Below, piece by piece: positions 60,949 through 64,000 of a DNA stretch of 64,000 bases. A program made the position numbers and the translations under genes. Origin of the DNA: Onchocerca volvulus (Eukaryota; Nematoda; Chromadorea; Rhabditida; Onchocercidae); the NCBI GenBank assembly GCA_000499405.2, contig HG738138.1, positions 16,136,554 through 16,200,553 on the forward strand, given 5' to 3'. How positions within the stretch are numbered: position 1 is the first letter of the stretch; each line of letters opens with the position of its first letter. The notes under the pieces were generated by a model. The model was not told the DNA's origin, searched no databases, and saw only the letters and a list, made by a program, of their open reading frames with translations.

Positions 60949-63462
60949 TGAGAGAGAAAATTATCAAAAAGATGGATTTTTAGTGATCTTCTTGTACAAA
61001 AAATATTTCGTGTAACTGACTAAGCAAAGGAGATTGATCAAAGATTTGGAAACTTCTGATAATATTGTCAAAAATTCTAGAAGTTAGAGAAAATTGCAGG
61101 TAAATCTTACCTAACACGTCTTTTTTGATCAGCAAGTAATGGCACGACAACATCGGCAATTGCTTTTAAATTAATCGAGCGTGAATCGAATGTGAGCAAT
61201 GCGGCTGTCATAATATTTAGAATCTGGAGCATTATAATTTAGGAAAAGGTAAATAAGCAAATGATGGAATGGCATTTTTTATTTTTTTTTTTGAAATAAT
61301 ATTATTGTTGTAAGAATTTGATTAATCTTCAAACTTTCGAAAATCAGCTAATTAATAAATTAAATTTATTTCAGAATTTTAACAAAGAAAAATTTTTTAA
61401 GTTTACAGAAAGGAATATGAAAACCTCTTCTCGAATTCGTGAACTTCGATGCTCCGAATAAACGCATAAACATGAGATAACACTTTTAGGTGAACAATTT
61501 CGCATGGTTATCATACAAATTGCCATAATTTGTTGCTTAATGACAGATTTTTGATTGCCAAAATGTTTCGAAATTAAGCCAACTATTTGCTGGAACAAGT
61601 GTGAAAAGTTGATACAAGAGAGTTCTATGGAATAACTAGCTGGATTGGCCAACGCGGAGCGTTGGCCAATCCAGCTAGTCTATAAGGGTCAGCCACGTTT
61701 CGAGTGTCCGGTTAGTCTATATAAATAAAAATGTCAATATTCGTTTGTTCAAATTCTTAAACACAGCCTTATCTATATCGGGAAATTCTTACTGATTGCT
61801 TTGAATTTTCGAAACAACGTTGCATTAGAATATGCGCATGTTTTTATATACTTTTCATATACACTCGTTGCTGTAACTCAGTCTGGTTAAGTGGAAAAAA
61901 AGAAAAGAGGAAGCGCATGTTTCTAGTGCTGGGGAAAAAAACTGATACTTTGTTATTGATTTGTACTTTGGTTGGACTGGAGACTGATTCTTGCTATTGT
62001 GATTCCGCTGGGTCAGCAACAGATGTGAGGTTTTTTGCGCCTTGTCTGACAGAGATGAATGCTGTTGAGAAAGGCTTTATTGATTGATGAAGAGTGTTTA
62101 TTCGTGGCAAACAATTATCAGAGAAAATTCAGGCAAACTGATCACTGAATTATTCTTTCCTTTGTCGCTGATGCAAAAGAATACTGTTCAACTGAATTGT
62201 CAGGCTGTTGAATTTATGTTGACTATCTGGTGACGGAACCAGGGAGACGCATTTTTGATAAAATTTGTCCTTTCACTTTGAAAGTTGGCATGAATTGTGT
62301 TGTTAGGATTTCTGCGCCAAACGATGTCATTTGGAAGCAGGAGTTCAGGAGATGTATTTCCTGATGACAGATAGGAAACGCTTTGAATCGGCAGTGTATC
62401 TGGCAAGCAAAATTTTTAACGATTCTGGCGGTTCTCCACGTTGAGGAACCTTAATTTTTCCAACCTCACAACATATTCCTTCCGTTTCTCCATTAAATTT
62501 CAGAACTTTTGCAATTAGGACACACTTCTGCTATAGTACCGATGAGAACATTCGGGCTTAGACTATAATCATCAGCTGGGTTGTACCAGAATGCAAGACG
62601 ATTTTTATCGCGTGATTGCTGAATACGGAACCGTGTTTGATGCTGATCTCCTCTTTCTTATTGACGTTCTTCAACCACTCTCGGCCTGCCGCGTTCATTC
62701 TGTTTAGAACAAAGCAGATCTGAAGCTGCAGAACACGATCAACGTGCTCACAGCCGTGAACCCTCAAGTCTGGCTGAACGTCGTTCTGTCGCTGAGCCAT
62801 TCTTTGTCCTGTTCGCTCGTTTGTTGATGCCCGTTCTTCCTCAGTTTGATTTGCAATTAATCGTCGCATTCCTTCCGATGCGCGAGTATAATGATCTAAG
62901 TTTGATCTTCTACGGGGCATTATTTGGATGAAATAAAGCAGATAAATTGAATCCTAATAGTTCTCGAGATTGACTCATGTGACAGTCAAAAAAAAAAAAA
63001 AAAGAGGATATATAATAGAAACATGCGCCTATTCAAAGGCAAGGTTGTGTCGAAATATGGAAGCAATCGATAAAGAGATTGCAAAACTATATATGATACA
63101 TGCAAGATATATGATACATGATTTTACTTACTTTTACATTTCACAGGTGTGATAGGCAAAAAAAAAAAAAAAAAGTAGATATGTATAAATAAAAACACAT
63201 CCCAATTTCAATGCAACGTTGTGTCAAAATTTGAAAGCAATCAGTGAAGAGATTGCAAAGTTACGTGCCAAATAACAGCAAGGGTGATTTGCATTTTTAT
63301 TTATATGGATTTAAATGCAACGAAAAATAAATTTCGTTATCAGGAATGTAAATGATCATGACTCTTAGCCTCGAGTTCATTCTCTAAGATGCAAAGAAAG
63401 ATTGCATCGGTTTTTCGTTTTTTTAATCATATATCATCTCTATGATTAAGCAAATTCGAATC

Positions 63463-63493
<31 letters not shown>

Positions 63494-63844
63494 AAAACAG
63501 GTTTCTAATATAAATGTCAATTAACAATCCATTATTAGCTGTCATTTAAAATTGTGAAGGTATGGACTATAACACGCGCGTAATTCTATATGTTCAATAA
63601 GTTCAGATGCCAATAATTTGTTATAAATGATAATCTTATGAAATGGCAAAAGTCAGACCTGTATATATGGAGCTAAAAGAGGTCCAACTTTTTCCAGTGT
63701 CAAACGAAGAACATCTAAACAAAGCGCGACAACTTTAAAATTCAAATCATCTAAAACATTGCCCAAAGTTAGAAAATAAGAATGCAAATGGGTTGCAAAT
63801 TTACGCGCATCCTCAAGTTTTATTCCATTCATAATTTCCCGCAC
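49640..63844 (-). CDS. che-12: TOG-array ciliary microtubule protein, TOGARAM/Crescerin family (N-terminus off right edge)
   Basis: TOGARAM/CHE-12 proteins use TOG (HEAT-repeat) domains to bind tubulin and regulate the ciliary axoneme; in C. elegans che-12 acts in sensory cilia. About 20 minus-strand exons are visible from 63,659-63,844 to a stop at 49,640. The strongest family evidence is in the C-terminal half: NPESSLNDALEKLDAEDW, then L-K-ECKNLRSTVSRAAISSFG, matching human NPELALTKALHLLSDEDW and VKNLRSGVSRAAVVCLSDLF. The middle is low-complexity linker. An exon or phase is missing between 63,659 and 61,624, where a Helitron lies. Alternative: another TOG protein such as CLASP, but the paired TOG-linker-TOG plan and the word matches favour TOGARAM. 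Confidence 0.85.
54394..57327 (-). CDS. che-12: che-12 central low-complexity linker exons
   Basis: Exons about 57,254-57,327 (LKVKKNLDLSQPEEDDVQ), 56,954-57,136 (Asn/Lys-rich), 56,360-56,479 (NISQNGKVSNPNALPSKSGN), 55,932-56,041 (EPAIPTRSLLSLVKKSLSHQ) and 54,394-54,602 (SSASMRSIVSNSSSTAS-like, ending LDAEDW). These encode a Ser/Asn/Lys-rich flexible linker between TOG arrays. A possible 38-nt exon at 57,700-57,737 (NDVHEKYWNDNP) fits the downstream phase only. Exact boundaries of the 57.1-kb exon are uncertain. Confidence 0.7.
54935..55260 (+). repeat. Dispersed Helitron-related fragment in a che-12 intron
   Basis: The segment with GATGAAACAGTGATTCTTCG, TTACAAGCAATTATTGGAGA and TTCTTCCCTTTGTCGCTCGT aligns with 62,080-62,190 (GATGAAGAGTGTTTATTCGT, GGCAAACAATTATCAGAGAA, TTCTTTCCTTTGTCGCTGAT). 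It lies in the 1.3-kb intron between 54,602 and 55,932 and is a diverged copy of the same repeat family. Confidence 0.7.
59403..63844 (-). CDS. che-12: che-12 N-terminal TOG region and start of linker
   Basis: Exons 63,659-63,844 (KVVALCLDVLRLTLEKVGPL), about 61,425-61,624 (KQQIMAICMITMRNCSPKSV), 61,112-61,223 (LADQKRRVR), 60,488-60,617 (KRLLKSVSNLEQKHR), 59,679-59,856 (GLIEYAIPLDVSILMDREGW) and about 59,403-59,576 (Ser/Glu/Asp-rich). The first four are amphipathic helices typical of HEAT repeats forming a TOG domain. The acceptor of the second exon is CCATAG (61,624), 11 bp downstream of a Helitron end. The gap from 57,738 to 59,402 yielded no firm exon. Confidence 0.8.
60869..60947. repeat. 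79-base T homopolymer in a che-12 intron
   Basis: An uninterrupted run of T, preceded by TTTCTTTC. On the minus (sense) strand of che-12 this is poly(A), so it might be the relic of a retroposed poly(A) tail or a replication-slippage product. Its assembled length is uncertain. Confidence 0.95.
61636..61679. repeat. Near-perfect 44-bp palindrome at the Helitron 3' end
   Basis: CTAGCTGGATTGGCCAACGC and its reverse complement flank a 3-base spacer, so CTAG is at both ends. A Helitron hairpin normally lies about 10 bases inside the end; here the palindrome continues to the very terminus on both sides. This suggests two 3' ends joined tail to tail, or extension of the hairpin by a duplication event. 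Confidence 0.95.
61716..61850 (+). repeat. Inverted Helitron 5' terminus inside the element
   Basis: On the plus strand TCTATATAAATAAAAATGTC is followed by CTGATTGCTTTGAATTTTCG and ACAACGTTGCATTAGAATAT. The same order occurs on the minus strand from 63,309 (TCCATATAAATAAAAATG, CTGATTGCTTTCAAATTTTG, ACAACGTTGCATTGAAATTG). It is therefore a second Helitron 5' end pointing toward the first. Confidence 0.85.
62220..62920 (-). pseudogene. Truncated Helitron Rep-helicase N-terminal fragment
   Basis: Three blocks of the Helitron protein are recognisable. An ATG at 62,920 opens MPRRRSNLDHYTRASEGMRR with the Arg/Glu-rich N-terminal repeat type. A second block reads QQSRDKNRLAFWYNPADDYS and then EVCPNCKSS (the conserved CxxC zinc motif). 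The third, around 62,260-62,345, reads NSCFQMTSFGAEILTTQFMP then TFKVKGQ, the highly conserved Helitron FQMTSFGA motif. The blocks are in different frames, with stops between them, so the gene is broken. The Rep catalytic HUH motif and the helicase are absent. Confidence 0.9.
62985..63280. repeat. Internal tandem duplication near the Helitron 5' end
   Basis: Two copies, 62,985-63,105 and 63,162-63,275, share a long A run, ATAAAAACA(C/T), AAGGTTGTGTCGAAAT or AACGTTGTGTCAAAAT, GAAAGCAATC and GAAGAGATTGCAAA(A/G). The Helitron 5' non-coding part was thus duplicated in place before or after insertion. Confidence 0.8.
63474..63498. repeat. Poly(A) tract in the intron flanking the Helitron
   Basis: About 23 A followed by G and another A run, outside the Helitron. 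A region of ordinary AT-rich intron (63,310-63,658) surrounds it; no exon was recognised there, although one coding phase is missing between the flanking che-12 exons. Confidence 0.7.
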
Positions 63845-64000
63845 CTGAAACAGATTGAAAAAATACAGTATTTTTTTACTGTATCTAATATCTATGCGCT
63901 ATTTTCGTTCGACATCAAAGACTGACATATTTTTCTTTCAATTTGTGTTGGAGTTTAGGATTTAGAGGATATATATAGGATCCGTGAGAGGATGTTTAAC

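Larger units (their letters stand above)
61636..63309 (-). mobile_element. Rearranged, non-autonomous Helitron in a che-12 intron
   Basis: In minus orientation the element starts TCCATATAAATAAAAATG at 63,309, preceded by host A. It ends with a hairpin (stem GGCCAACGC/GCGTTGGCC, loop TCC), then AATCCAG and terminal CTAG at 61,636, followed by host T. These are textbook Helitron termini inserted between A and T. Total length is 1,674 bp. Inside is only the N-terminal piece of the Rep-helicase reading frame (next entry), then non-coding sequence that includes an inverted Helitron 5' end at 61,716. Removing the element restores host sequence ending ATTTAAATTATTCCATAG, a plausible intron end. The transposition genes are incomplete, so it cannot move on its own. 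Confidence 0.85.

Noticed and set aside
49640..63844. Assignment of the TOG gene to CLASP
   Set aside because: TOG arrays alone are compatible, but the LDAEDW and CKNLRSTVSRAAISS words and the TOG-linker-TOG plan match TOGARAM better.
1..64000. Bacterial, viral or symbiont origin of the whole window
   Set aside because: Dense GT-AG introns and animal-specific proteins throughout; only the island at 35.4-35.7 kb remains an open question.

Overview
The window looks like nuclear DNA of a nematode, most likely an AT-rich clade III (filarial/spirurid-type) worm. Genes are split by many short AT-rich introns with TTTCAG-type acceptors. Several first coding exons follow an acceptor-like site, as expected for spliced-leader trans-splicing. 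The proteins are clearly animal, and homopolymer and AT microsatellite tracts are abundant. The genus cannot be fixed from the sequence alone. All gene names rest on remembered family sequence features; no search was run.

Layout. (1) 1-29.4 kb, minus strand: one huge gene for the PHR-family ubiquitin ligase RPM-1/Highwire/MYCBP2, read in about 68 exons from its probable start Met at 29,366 to the left edge. The C-terminal RING/zinc region is cut off. N-terminal helical region, RCC1-like propeller, two PHR domains, filamin-like Ig domain, SH3-like modules, Cys/His zinc motif and DOC domain can be followed in order. Three of its introns use GC-AG splice sites. (2) 29.4-36.1 kb: gene-poor spacer with a 415-bp TAA-type microsatellite, tetranucleotide repeats and two GC-richer islands of unknown role. 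(3) 36.1-37.3 kb, plus strand: a BORCS6 (lyspersin) homologue, tail-to-tail with (4) mrpl-14 (37.4-38.8 kb, minus). (5) 40.1-40.6 kb, minus: a C1orf53/DUF5522-type protein. (6) 41.6-42.1 kb, minus: two spliced exons of an unrecognised small gene. (7) 43.5-45.5 kb, minus: signal recognition particle receptor beta (SRPRB). (8) 45.9-47.2 kb: a long imperfect inverted repeat with a nearby solo arm. (9) 47.4-48.6 kb, minus: mrpl-33. (10) 49.6 kb to the right edge, minus: a TOG-domain ciliary microtubule protein of the TOGARAM/Crescerin (che-12) family, N-terminus beyond the window. A rearranged Helitron sits in one of its introns, 11 bp upstream of a splice acceptor.

Functionally the genes are mostly unrelated housekeeping or neuronal loci: a synaptic/axonal E3 ligase, a lysosome-positioning BORC subunit, two mitochondrial large-subunit ribosomal proteins, an ER targeting GTPase and a ciliary microtubule regulator. 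Five or six genes lie on the minus strand between 37.4 and 63.8 kb with small spacers, so some could share transcripts, but I see no proof of an operon. The most unusual items are the Helitron beside the che-12 acceptor, the cluster of GC-AG introns in rpm-1, the SRPRB with NKQN instead of NKxD in its guanine-specificity motif, and the long inverted repeat upstream of SRPRB. I found no CRISPR array, prophage, rRNA or tRNA gene.
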